The notes under the pieces: model-generated
What the model was told of the DNA's origin: nothing
Seen by the model: only the letters and a program-made list of their open reading frames with translations
Databases searched by the model: none
DNA from: Cunninghamia lanceolata
Lineage: Eukaryota > Streptophyta > Pinopsida > Cupressales > Cupressaceae
Assembly: GCA_027924645.1 (NCBI GenBank)
Contig: BSBN01000213.1
Location: 29,452,501-29,516,500, forward strand
Direction of reading: 5' to 3'
DNA: 64,000 nt
Translations under genes and position numbers: made by a program
Shown here: in pieces, positions 23,028-34,155 of the stretch
Numbering within the stretch: position 1 is the stretch's first letter
Layout: each line of letters starts with the position of its first letter

Positions 23028-24495
23028 TGGTGCAGGGCACCTAGGAGCAGTCTGACACCTCAAGCATTTTTGATGCATTTTGATAAGCTATGTTTTGTTT
23101 TGATTGTATGTGTGGTAATAAGGCTTTAGCCATGTTTGTATGGTCCCTTTTGTGTGGTCAAGATGATTGAGGTGACCCTATAAACCTCAATCATGCTTAG
23201 TCCACTTGGATCCTTGTTGTGCCAATCAGGCCTAGAAGGTCTAAAGGATTGGTTTTTGAGTTTTTTTGATTGTGTTGTGTGTTTTATCATGTTTTGGGAG
23301 TAGGGAGGATGGTTTGATTCCTTTGGACAAGCTAAACCATAGTGTTAATGCAAAAATACCATAGTGTCAAATATTGTCAATGTATTATGACACATTGGGC
23401 GGTTGCAAATCATTTTGGACAATTCAAACTGATTTTTCAAGTTGCATACCAAATGGGATGGGTTAATATGGTGGATATCTGACTCCAGTACAGAGGAGGA
23501 AGTTTTTGTGCAGAATTTGGGCACAAAAATCAAGAAAACTGACTATTTTTCGCTGTTTTTCTTGCTGTGTACGGACTGTACGGATTTTTTCACGTGTGAA
23601 AATGATATTTTTCTAAAATCTCTTGGAGTCAGGGTTCCAATGCAACTAGTTTGAGGTCTTGAAGTGGTCGGGATCAAAAGTTATAGATTTTTCTTTCAAA
23701 ACAGGTCCAGAAACCCTGTTTTCTAGGGCAGCCATAGAAATCCGGCCCTAGAATGCATTTCCACCGTTGAAAATTTGCAAAAACTGGTGAAATGCAGGCT
23801 AGGGGTATGTACAATAAGATTCCAAAATATTTTTGTCAGAAAATGCAGTCTTCTATTTTTAAGGTGATGCCCTAGGTCAAGTATTTCATTGTATTTGGCC
23901 AATTTCATGCTATTTGAGGTTGTAGATGATAGAATCCTGTTAGGGTGAGAAAATAAATGATGGATTTGTGTTTTAGGGACATGGTAGAAGCATTCCAAGT
24001 TCCTTTCCCTGACCTATGCACCCAATTTTGAGCACTTGCTTTGTAACCTAGCCTAAATTGATCAATTAGGCCTAGAGACCTAGTAGGCGTTCTGGATTGC
24101 TGGAGTAGAGTTGGAGCAGGAGATTTGGAGGATTGTTAGGGTCCCCTGAAAGGTGTTCAATTCCATCATTTGTTTGCCTAGACCTTTGGGATTTTGTCAA
24201 GTTTTGTTGAGAAAACCTAGTTTGGAGGGCTAGTAGCCTTACTAGTCAAGGTATAGGTTGAAGAGTTTTGGGAAGTTGGAGATCAAACCAATTGTATAGA
24301 AGGTGTTTGTTGATCTGTCTTAAGGTGTTGGAGAAGCCTTAGGGGTTGGACAATAGTCTGGACATCAAATCCTTCATATGCCTTGTATGTTCCTTTGGTT
24401 GGTTGGTTGGTTGAAGGCTAGTTGAAGTGGGTGAGTGGGCAAAGGACAATAGAGTAAACCTTTGTGTGTTGCTTCCCTTGTGCCACTCTGCATCA
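23028..24495 (+). repeat. 3' LTR of the chromovirus
   Basis: It begins TGGTGCAGGG and ends CTCTGCATCA, 1468 bp. It aligns to the 5' LTR without any net gap and with about 19 base changes by hand count. Confidence 0.95.
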
Positions 24496-24500
24496 GCCCC
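24496..24500. other. Target-site duplication GCCCC (right)
   Basis: It matches 16858-16862 exactly and marks the right edge of the insertion. Confidence 0.95.
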
Positions 24501-27500
24501 AGCCCCCTATCTTGGGTTGTCCTGGTAGCCTCTCCCGACTCCCGGCCCCCATACAACGCTCATGCGGAATCAACATACCCTTCATGAGGACAAGGTAGTT
24601 GATCTTGCCATTCCAGGCCTTCTCATCTCATCTCAAGCCTAAACAAGCACTTGAGCCATGAGTGAGGCATCCACTTATCTTGTTTAGTGTGTTTAAGTAC
24701 CCAACCCCCTAATTCATTATTTAGGTTATCACTGAGTTATCAAACTCCCACATGGGTTGTCCTGGACGCCACTTTTGGGCTCCGGCCCCCATTGAGAGCC
24801 ACTCCCCTACCTGCATCTAGAAGACCCTACTCAACAAACATAGCAAACATCATCATGACGACGATGAAACATGAACCATGCAAGGCATTAACCATCTTGC
24901 ATAACCATTATTCTGATATGAACATATATATGTAATGATGCAAGGCATTCACCTTCTTGCATATCATCTCAATTACAAGGAAATACTCTTAATACATTTT
25001 CCATGGCTTCCAATGAAGTAACTCATAAGAAAAATACTTTTTCATGAATACCGACGTCTCCCCATTGCCTAATCCAACACAACATCCCAAACAAATAAAT
25101 AAATAAATCACAACATTCATGAAGAGCCTTTCTACACAACAAGATGCATTCAGAATATTTACATTCTTCCACTACACCATAACCAAATTCCTTATACATG
25201 ACAAAAGGCGACATGACTTCAATAGCTCAGGACACTTATCAACACATTACATGAAGTCGAAACACAACAACTTTGGCCTCTGGAAATGAACCCTTGACAA
25301 CTTACACCTTGACCATTTCATACCATTTCAATTCACACTAACTAATTATCTAATACCTTTAAATCAAATTTCCAATACAATAATTATATACCTAATCCTT
25401 AATCCATTATCTTAACAAAATGAAGAAACCATATTAAAATCAATATCAATCTAAATTAAATTTCATTAACCATAATATATGTAATCACAACGATTTTCTT
25501 TTAATCAAATAAATAATGGCAACATTATTCTAAATTCCCAATTTAATTTGGCTTTTAAACAGTCAACTATACTTTTGAAATAATAATAATAATAATATTA
25601 ATAATAGTAACAATTATTATTATTATTATTATTGTAATAATAACAATAATGATAATAATAATAATTATAATTATAATAATGATACTAATAATAACATTGA
25701 TATTAATAGTATTACTGTTAATATACCAAGGTCATTGAACACTATATATATACACATGCATTCAAACACATTGTAAGGAAAATAAACATTCCTTAGGGTT
25801 AATCTAAGCCAATCAAATGAAATGCATACAAGAAAGCACAACTAACCTAGATTAACAATGACGGGTTACTGCAGACTAGAATTGAAACGATAAATCTTAA
25901 TGCATGGAAAGTAAATAAGAAAACTCTGTTTCTGCCTCCAAAATGTGACTTCTTCTCAGTGAAGTGCATCAGATTCTACGCAGAGTCTGAGAGCTGTCTA
26001 TGGTTGCGTCTACAACTACAGATTTGTCCTCTACTGCTAGATTTGTCCCTACGCAAAGACTGCTCCTATTCTTATGCTCACCTAATTTGTCTCAGCTTCG
26101 TCTACCTTTTCTAATATCCAAGGACTGGCAGAATAGGCATGAAAGACTTCTGTTCACAGCTAACCATTTGGTAACATGGCTTAAGAGCTCATATTTAGAT
26201 TAGATCTATAATTTGCATCCTACGTGTCTTACAAGCTATATTTTATTGTTCCTGAGTTACAAATATCACTCAGGGTTTATCTTTTAATTTTATTTGTAAT
26301 GCTTACAGACCTTCAATCGTGATCCTGCTACAGACTGTGGAAACTACCATTTTGGGAAAAATGGGTCACTGAGTCGACCTATTGTGTCATTTATCTAGTA
26401 GAGTTGATCTCCAGACAGGATAATGGTACTCGAGTCCAAGATAACAAGTGTTATAACTTTTACTGTGTAAGGATTGCTCCCTGTAGCTTCCTTGGAAGTA
26501 GCCATAATCTTGAATTTTATCATTAATATATGCTATATTTTTTGATGCCGCCAAACTGAGAGCACTGCTTCTATTTTCTGAATACTGTATTCTACCAATC
26601 ATAGTGAAGTCTGCACTGAATACATCAATTTTGTTGTGAAATAAAGATAGCTCTGAGTTCTGCATTTATTTTTCATATTTAGTAGCCCAGGGACATTACA
26701 GCTAATGCTGCAAGGTGATGAAAAATCAATATACACAAAGGAGTAATCAAAGGCAGACAGATCAATTGTGGCACCACAGTTCCCTTCAAAACTGGACCTT
26801 CTATTATTAATTTTCATTAGAACTTCTCCAATTTTGCAAGTCTGGCATCTTCAAAGTGAGAAGACGTGGAGTCAACCCCCAAGGTATAAATTTACTTTGG
26901 CCCAGATGTTACTGTAGGCAGAGCAATACATAATGAAGTATCATCCTACCTAAACCACACCCAATGTGCAAAATAGACATTCTCTTCTCCCAGCCTTCCT
27001 TAGTTGATGCTCATAAACCAGTTTGATATCTGAGTTTATGTGAACTAGGCCTCAGTTAAGTTATGGTGACTTCTACATGGAACCCAAAACTACTGCATGA
27101 CTTAAGTTCTTCTCCCAAGAAACCTGCAGACGATTTAAGGAGGAGCATGGTCGACCTTCTTGCCCGAGCTGGGCGGTGATGAGGACACCCTAACTTGTTA
27201 TGGAATTAACTAATAAATCAAAGTTCGTTTGGAAAGGACATGCTATCACAATGCACTCTACCACTATGCCTTATGCTTAGTGAGATCATTGTATATTCCC
27301 TGAGTATGACAACTATCGTCACAGTGTATTGTTCAGCTTGTGTTGCAAATCGAATCTTTCAATGAAAAGCTATGTTGATTCTTCAGATGCCGTTGATTTA
27401 TGATTCCATATCACTGATGCTCTTTAACTCCTTACGCAGACCTGAGATAACCCACAAACTTCCTTTACTGGCTGCAACTTGTGATTTGAAAGGAGCGGCA

Positions 27501-29889
27501 CTTGCAGTAGTACCATGCTTCTTTTACTTTAAACACTATTTGATGCGTCAGGCGGTGGAAGTCTGATATATAATGCGAACCGAACCATATGAATCTGAAA
27601 TATTTGATGATACAATACTTTAATGGGATTCACTCCACCTTGATGTTGTTATACTGCCCTATTGTGATCTATGGAAATGCAGATATGAATACACGATTTC
27701 CTTTGAAAAATCATTCCGTCAAAACTGATGAATTCTTCTTCAACAAGCAGCGGCTATCTTCTATACCTGGAACCCACGATATGGTGGAGTCTTCTATAAA
27801 AATCAAAGTCTTCAATATGATATTTGCTCCTCTATGATGGACCCATGAAATCCATGACTCTTCTACAAATTTCTGTATTTTTAGATTTTATTCACAAGCC
27901 AAAACATGAATGAAGCAGCTAACATCTTAGTGTTATTTGGGGCCCACACTTCCTCTACGCCACTCTGATAAAGTGATGCTGCTACCCGAAGATGACCCTA
28001 GTGCAACAGATATAATAATAGCCACTAGTATACAGAAAATGGCGTTTAGCTGGAAACAGCGATCCAGCTGGAGAAAGCACGATTTGCAGGTTAAAACCAT
28101 TATGGATACAGGCTAATTGACAAATAAGATAGCGCTGTCCAAATAATGATTATTGAAAATATATTAAGGTGAACTATCATTCACATAATCGGATCAAAGA
28201 CTGCGGAATAAGACTGACGGCTTGTATAACTAGATCTAAATCGACTGTCCAACTCAGGATGCCATTCGCTACCTACTAAAGAGCCACTATAGCTAATAAA
28301 CCATACTTTACTAAACCTAACCCTAGCACCAATTATGACAGCTTATAATCTTCACATTTCTACCAGTCATAGCTATCTTTACAATGACGCGGTTCATGAT
28401 TAAATCTTAATTGTGTTTCAGACTTCGGTTCTTTTCCAACTCCTACACAGAAATGGCGTAAATGGTGAAATTCTAACCGCAGAAAATAGCTTAATTGCAA
28501 ATTGAAATATCTCTTGAAGCATAAATTCGACCAAGACAATCCATTTAGAATCAAGGAAACAATCAACACCCACAGATTCAAAATTCAGAGGAAAGGAATT
28601 ATGCATTTAAAGGAACCTGGCTGCGGCGTCAAATCGACGAGTCTGCTTCAGTTGCTGCAGTTCCAAGCTTCTTATTTCAGCCTTCTTCTCTTTTCTTTCA
28701 CCTGTAATGCCCTCCCCTTTGCCTCAACAAGCTTCCCTTTTATAAAACAGTCCCTTTCCTCTTCCAAGGAACTTGGCACGCGATCCCGTGCATCTCCCTT
28801 CTAAAAAAAACACTTTTATTTAATTTAATAATCCCAAGAGGTTACTCTTTTTTAAATATTAACACACAATTCCAACAACATTTAATTACTTTGTAGCCGA
28901 CCAACCATATTGTATTTAATAAAGTTATAACATTACAACAATCTATAATTGTACAACTATATATTAATTTATTTTATTAATTTAGTTGCAAATCACTAAT
29001 TACAACATAACTTACAATTATTTTATTTATTTAAATATTTATTGTAAATAATATTATATTAAATAATACAAAATTTCTTACAATCTTTATTTAACAACTA
29101 TACTTCTAATAAAATAATAATTTATTTACAACAATAATTAACAACTATCGACATTTATGCTCCATATTATCTTTTATAAATATATTTAATTATCAACATT
29201 ATAATTTCCGTAATATGATTCTAATTAAAGCACAACGACACCTTACACACTTAGACACTTTCTAACCTAGTTAGACTCCAAGGTACAATATTACCTGTCT
29301 GCAAGTCATGATCGAATGACAGACAATGACCAAAAGGATAAACTGACAACCAGACCACACTGACATGGGACCTCACGTTAACTCCAATCAACTAATCCAT
29401 TGGCGAAGGCACGCTCAGACCTGGTAATCAGGTGGAGTCGATGCCTAGTACCTGCATTCCTGCAACAACGCACGGTTAAACATAACAAGATATATATCCA
29501 CATACAGTCCTATAGTGAATGGAAATCACAGTGGGGTAGGGTACTCGAGAGCGAGTAATACGACACTGTTCCATTCATGTTTAAGAATAAACAATTAACT
29601 ATGTTGAACAAGGTATCTGATTACTAGTCATCAACATAAAATGATCAACTATCTCTAAATCCCATATAGTGAATAACATCAAAACATCTGTAACATCTAG
29701 TTCATTTATCAAATTCTAAAGCATAAAATAATAGAATCCAACATCAACAATTGTTACTATACTGATTAGGTCCATAATGAAGTAACAAGATAACAAGAGA
29801 TCCATCATCTACGGTCTAAGACACTATCATAAAGTCTAAGCAAACATCAATCTGATGGACGACGAGATGAGGGGCACTACAACAAAATT
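24501..29889. other. Long stretch without an identifiable gene
   Basis: About 5.4 kb. The first part continues the host DNA of the chromovirus and has a 25-bp near-repeat ending CTTGCATA (24877-24903 and 24939-24962). 25900-28800 has a more balanced base composition than its surroundings, but its ORFs stay under about 105 codons and none resembles a known protein. 28800-29280 is AT-rich. It may be an old long LTR plus leader leading into the gypsy remnant at 29.9 kb, but I found no PBS or terminal repeat to show this. Confidence 0.45.
25579..25720. repeat. AAT/ATT microsatellite with inverted halves
   Basis: Runs of AAT are followed by runs of ATT and again by AAT-like triplets, so the region can pair with itself. 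It is imperfect, with scattered C and G. Confidence 0.85.
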
Positions 29890-30191
29890 AGATATATATT
29901 AACTTCAAGCAACCCTTCACTACAGAACAGCAGTGTGCATTTGAAGAACTCAGGTACAAAATCAATCATGCACCCGTACTTGTTTTTCCCAATCTTCAGC
30001 AACCTTTGTGGTTGACACTGATGCTAGTGATAATGCTCTAGGAGTTGTTTTGTTGCAATAAGAAGACTGGTTTGCTATCATTCAAGGTTGTTCAAAGGCA
30101 CTGTCCTAAACTATAGTACAACTACATATGACAAGAAGTTGTATGCTTTGGCCTCTGCAGTGAAGAAGTGGAAACACGATCTCGTGGGCAA

Positions 30192-30601
30192 GGAAACAAT
30201 AGCACGATACTTATTTTTTTTATGCTTGAAGAAAGTATATTATTATTGAAACCACTCCAATACTTTTTCCAAAATTGGAGTGATCATCAACCACTCCAAT
30301 ACTTTTTTTTAATATTGAAGAAAGCAAGATTACAAGAAGAAGACAGTGCTCAGTAGAGCAACTACAAGACAGCCAAAGAACAACACAGAGTACAACCCAA
30401 CAAAGAACAGAATAAAAAATACAGCTCCTGTAGAAAAGAACAACAGTCCTGTGCCATAAAGGGTCCTTGGACAGAATCAGCCCTGGAATATAATTGCAGC
30501 ACCATAAACAGAAAGACTGGTATTGTGGCATGACAATATTTAAGACAGAGAAGACCTTCAATATTTGCAAGCACAAACAAAATCCAAGAATCTCATCAAG
30601 T
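30192..30601 (-). mobile_element. Insertion interrupting RNase H, possible LINE 3' end
   Basis: The insert separates two parts of an RNase H coding stretch, so it arrived later. On the minus strand it ends in a run of eight A after TTCTTCAATATT, and then again after a second, related segment (ACTCCAATACTTTTT words at 30256 and 30293). This looks like the 3' end of a poly(A) retroposon. I could not show a target duplication or a coding domain, so the class is a guess. Confidence 0.35.
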
Positions 30602-30767
30602 AACAGTTTCATTTGGTGATCAAATACAAGTGGGGTGTGACTAACATGGTGGATGATCAGTTGTCAAGACCAAGACTAGCACTTACAACAGTTTCATTTG
30701 GTGATCAAATACAAGTGGGGTGTGACTAACATGGTGGATGATCAGTTGTCAAGACCAAGACTAGCAA
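30602..30767. repeat. 85-bp tandem duplication in the gypsy remnant
   Basis: The units begin AACAGTTTCATTTGG at 30602 and 30687 and are nearly identical across the RNase H linker, so the duplication is recent compared with the element. Confidence 0.92.
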
Positions 30768-31396
30768 TTCTTTCAGTGGTTGGTACCCTTACTTTGTTGG
30801 AGCTATTTGCTAAGGAAGTTTCTATTCATGACTATGAGCATGATAAAGATTCAGTGAGATATATCAGCAGACTGATAGGGGAAGTGGCTAATTTTGAGCC
30901 AAATCTTGATTATTTCTTCAAGATGGGCTCCTCTACAAAGTGGGAAATTAGGCTCATACCTTGAGAGTTGCAGGACATTTTGGAGTATCTAAAATAGTTT
31001 CAAACCTTCACCCTTATGTTTATTGTCCCTATGTGCAAATAAGATTTGTCAAACTTCATTAGGGGCTGCAAGTTATGTAGCATAAGTAAGCCAAGCAACC
31101 GGAACTTCGAATACCAGCCTGGCAGCCACTACCCGTGGCTACTAGACCATGCAAGAACATCTCCATGGATTTTATGGGTGGTCTTCCAATGTCCAAGCAT
31201 GGGCATGACTACCTATTTGTAAGATGTGTGTTAATTGCATACAAGAAGAACTTGAAGGGAAGGGATGCGGCTGAGTTGTTCTTCAACCATGTGTCAGTTC
31301 ATTTTGGACTCCTAAAGAGCATCATAACAGATAGGGATGCTCTCTTTTTGGAAAAGTTTTGGTGACTAACAAGCTGGCCGATATGTTGTCAAGACA

Positions 31397-31609
31397 GATT
31401 TAACCCTAGGCCAGAAAATTTAATATAACCTTAGTTTTCTTTCTGAAATGGCAGGATTTAACCCTAAGCTAGAAAAATTAATATAACCTTAGTGGATTTA
31501 AGCCTAAGCTAGAAAAATTAATATAACCTTTGTGTTCTTTTTGAAATGGCAGATTTAACCCTAAGCTAAAAAAATTAGTATAACCTTAGTCTTCTTTCTG
31601 AAATGGCAA
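31397..31609. repeat. Four-copy tandem repeat, 58-bp unit
   Basis: Copies of GATTTAACCCTAAGCTAG plus a following TTCTGAAATGGCAG tail begin at 31397, 31455, 31495 and 31552. The second copy lacks the 18-bp tail. It follows directly on the RNase H linker scrap. Confidence 0.9.
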
Positions 31610-32325
31610 AAATTGAAAAAGATTCAAAACACTGGAAAATGCATATCTCCACATTGGGGGAAACTTCAGCATGGATAAATTTCTTAATTAAAAATGAAAA
31701 AAATTTAAAACACTTCAAAAAACTCTAATCAGCATATTGGGGGAAATTTTATGCAGAAATTTGTAAAGTTAATCTAATAATCTAAAAAATTTGAGAGCAT
31801 AGAAAATAAAATTCAAACAATAAAATTTAAAATCAAACTTACCAGCTTGTGAGATGCATCCTGCTCCATTAGTCTGGTTGAAGCATAGTCTACCCAAACG
31901 AAGGGAGGGGATAAGGATGACAGAGCGTGAGGGAGACAAATGGATTGAACCAATGGAGGGAATTAGTGTGTTGGTTTCATTCCACCGCTTTAATTCAAAT
32001 TTCTTTACAATCCACTACTCACAGAAAGCATGTAAACAGACAGAGCACGGCCGTGCCAAATACAGTCCAAACCCAAAGATAGAAACACAATACAAAATGC
32101 CAAAACCAAAAGTCTCAAATCAAAAACCAAAACACAAAATGAAATAAATCAGGAATTTCGAAACAAAACATGATATGAAGTAAAAAAATCAATGGAATAT
32201 TACTGTATTTATAGAGCACAGCCAGGCCTCAACATGCTCTTCATGGTCCGCTCCTCTGTCATCCTTATCCTCTCCCCTGGTTCTAGTTGTTTAAGATGTT
32301 AGGTCTATTGTTAGAAGAATAATAA
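31610..32325. other. Non-coding DNA with a distant inverted repeat
   Basis: No gene is recognised. The word ATTGGGGGAAA occurs at about 31655 and 31738 in similar surroundings. A 20-25 bp inverted pair (31903-31925 and 32254-32278, core GATAAGGATGACAGAG) brackets about 330 bp, and a TATA-like CTATAAATAC reads on the minus strand at 32205-32214. It may be part of an LTR. Confidence 0.4.
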
Positions 32326-33830
32326 TACTCAACTTTATAATATATTGTTTAATAAGTTTTATTGTTAAATGTTAGCTATCTATTTTTGTTGTTTCTTGTA
32401 GTTCTACTTATTATCTTGTTACCATTGCCTAAATTTTATGCTTGTATAGTCATATTTAGGTATTTTTGCTCTGAAATACAATCAAAATTTTAAAAAGCCC
32501 ATGCTACATGAAAGGAGAGATTTTAGACTGATTGTAAAAATTTATATAGGATTATGATGATATATATATTTAGTTTATAAATAAGTTTACTTATACTAGG
32601 TATATCATAATATTTTAAGGGCACTTTTCATTCATATAATGTTAGATCTCCTCATTCATACATGACTTCAAATGTTCAATGATTTCAAGGAAATGTAATA
32701 GTCCAAATACATTATTTGATGTCATTCAAGATAGTGGCATCTTGGACCAAGTAGTCAGATTCAAAAGTTAAAACTTCACAATGATCAACTATGAATAGGG
32801 AGACAATGACGGAGCACCAAGGCCTAGTAATAGCTAAGTCGATGGGCTGAAGCTCACCAAAAGTTGACACATAAGCTCTCAATGCTTTGTGGTATTTAAA
32901 ACACATGAGCACTAAACAAATATAATTGATTCGCCACTTATGTCAACAATGGCCTCACATGGCACAGTTTAATACTTTCCTCTACAATGTAAGTGCACAT
33001 TCGTGACCACATATACAAATACCTTAGGCCAATAAAATAACCACACCTTGAGCCAAGTGGATTTGATATTTTTGACCTTGAAATCAATCTAATAAGATAG
33101 GACAAGATTTGATGTTCAATAGATGTCTCAAAGATAAAATCATAAATATTTTGGACATGAGAGCCTAAGTAAATGTAAGTTTATCTACATCCATAGGGAG
33201 CATTGGAACATTCCATAGGTGATGTTTGAAACTAGAGGACCAAATAAATTAGGAAACATGAGTCATGCAAGAGCCGAGAGACTAGACCATGTCAAGCGCA
33301 AGATACAATGGCTAAACTTTGTTACACTTTAAGGAATTGGGTTGTTTAGCCTTGAACCATCAATCTTACATTGAGTAATTTGCACCATATATACTTGTCT
33401 AAAATTGAAGTGACAACCTACCTTTAATTGGAAGTTTCTCCCGATTAATGCTCCTTGACCTATGCACATGATATTGATGTGGTCGACACCATGATAAATC
33501 TGCCAATGTCTTAAGTAGTAAAGCTTATGAATATGAATTAACATTAATCTGCACAAATTTTAATCTAAAAGCATTTACCCAAGATTATTGTTCTAAATAA
33601 ACATTATTCAAAAGCCATAATTTGAATTAACATTATGTCAAAACACATAATAAGATCAAACCTAAGATGTTAATTTATTAAAGCATGAATAATATAAATC
33701 AAGCATTTAGATTAATAATTGGTCCATTTTTATCATAAAATCCTTAAAGTATTATTCTAATACTAATATTAGCCAAAACAAAAAAAATACAAAGTATTAC
33801 ACATAATTTCCATCTATCTCTATTATCTTC

Positions 33831-33848
33831 ACATTAGCTATATTTTTG
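33831..33848. other. SINE target-site duplication (left)
   Basis: ACATTAGCTATATTTTTG occurs here and at 34129-34146. Copy 1 of the host repeat has the site once, at about 2610-2627. Confidence 0.95.
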
Positions 33849-34128
33849 CCGATGATGGCATGGTTCGGTGGTTAAGTCGCTCAGGATGTAGTGGCGGCCA
33901 CCAGAGTTCAAACCCCCGCTGGGCCAACGAGCTCGCAAGGCTTTACGCCTTCGCTGGGCCAATGAGCTCGCGGGTTTGAAGTGTTCTTCCTAGGGGATGA
34001 GGTCCCCCAGTTGTGGCCTCACCGGTTCATTGCTCCAGGCAAAAGCATTCGCGTGGAGCTGGAGGGCGTGTCGCACCAGCGTCGCCGGTCACGTTAAAAA
34101 GTTTACCAGGCGCATTAAAAAAAAAAAA
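33849..34128 (+). mobile_element. tRNA-derived SINE, full length, about 280 bp
   Basis: The head resembles a tRNA: a box A-like stretch at about 33859-33877 (GGTTCGGTGGTTAAG) and box B AGTTCAAACCC at 33905-33915, with usual spacing for an RNA polymerase III internal promoter. The body holds a short tandem duplication around GCTGGGCCAA(C/T)GAGCTCGC. The 3' end is a run of A. It is GC-rich compared with its surroundings. It moves by retroposition using LINE-type enzymes. The exact 18-bp target duplications and the empty site at 2.6 kb prove the borders. The plant SINE family was not identified. Confidence 0.95.
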
Positions 34129-34146
34129 ACATTAGCTATATTTTTG
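34129..34146. other. SINE target-site duplication (right)
   Basis: Identical to 33831-33848 and directly after the A tail. Confidence 0.95.
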
Positions 34147-34155
34147 TGCTACAAT

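Larger units (their letters stand above)
16863..24495 (+). mobile_element. Nearly intact Ty3/gypsy chromovirus, 7633 bp
   Basis: The element is complete: TSD GCCCC, 5' LTR, primer-binding site, gag-protease-RT-RNase H ORF, integrase with C-terminal chromodomain, then 3' LTR and TSD. Both LTRs are 1468 bp. A hand alignment shows about 19 substitutions between them, roughly 1.3%, so the insertion is young by the standards of this window. One frameshift separates RNase H from integrase. The gag, LTR ends and PBS are related to those of the element at 47637-55149, so both belong to one lineage. Confidence 0.95.
29890..31396 (+). pseudogene. Rearranged gypsy pol remnant (RT end, RNase H, integrase)
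   Basis: The plus strand shows an RT/RNase H junction (EQQCAFEELR, then FVVDTDASDNALG after a frameshift), an RNase H segment (TTYDKKLYALASAVKKW), the RNase H to integrase linker (VTNMVDDQLSRP), an integrase zinc-region scrap (VAGHFGVSK) and an integrase core fragment at 31135-31365 (MDFMGGLP, later ITDRDALF). It is broken by frameshifts, by about 410 foreign bases at 30192-30601 and by an 85-bp duplication. After the integrase core a second version of the RNase H linker appears (VTNKLADMLSRQ, 31369-31396), so the order is scrambled. It is non-functional. The domains fit Ty3/gypsy; the lineage was not resolved. Confidence 0.8.
32326..34153. repeat. 1.6-kb dispersed repeat, copy 2 (contains the SINE)
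   Basis: This is the direct-orientation partner of 1042-2635. The match is interrupted by the SINE at 33849-34128 and resumes for a few bases to about 34153, where a family B LTR fragment begins. It lacks the 64 bases found at 2247-2310 of copy 1. Confidence 0.85.

Noticed and set aside
26000..26203. A 67-codon ORF with a transit-peptide-like start
   Set aside because: The Ser/Thr-rich start alone is weak, no family is recognised and there is no continuing exon or support from context.
28502..28804. A 100-codon ORF with a hydrophobic C-terminal half
   Set aside because: Overlapping frames of similar size occur on the other strand, and nothing in it matches a known domain.
29875..29889. A second CACTA terminus (CACTACAACAAAATT)
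   Set aside because: It has no subterminal repeats, no matching break in homology and sits directly before gypsy RT sequence; a chance match is enough.
1042..33848. The 1.6-kb repeats as the two LTRs of one 32-kb element
   Set aside because: Other complete or decayed elements in several orientations lie between them, and there is no PBS, polypurine tract or target duplication at their edges.
33849..33920. A functional tRNA gene
   Set aside because: Only box A- and box B-like segments are present; the acceptor and anticodon arms do not form, and the body, A tail and target duplications show a SINE.
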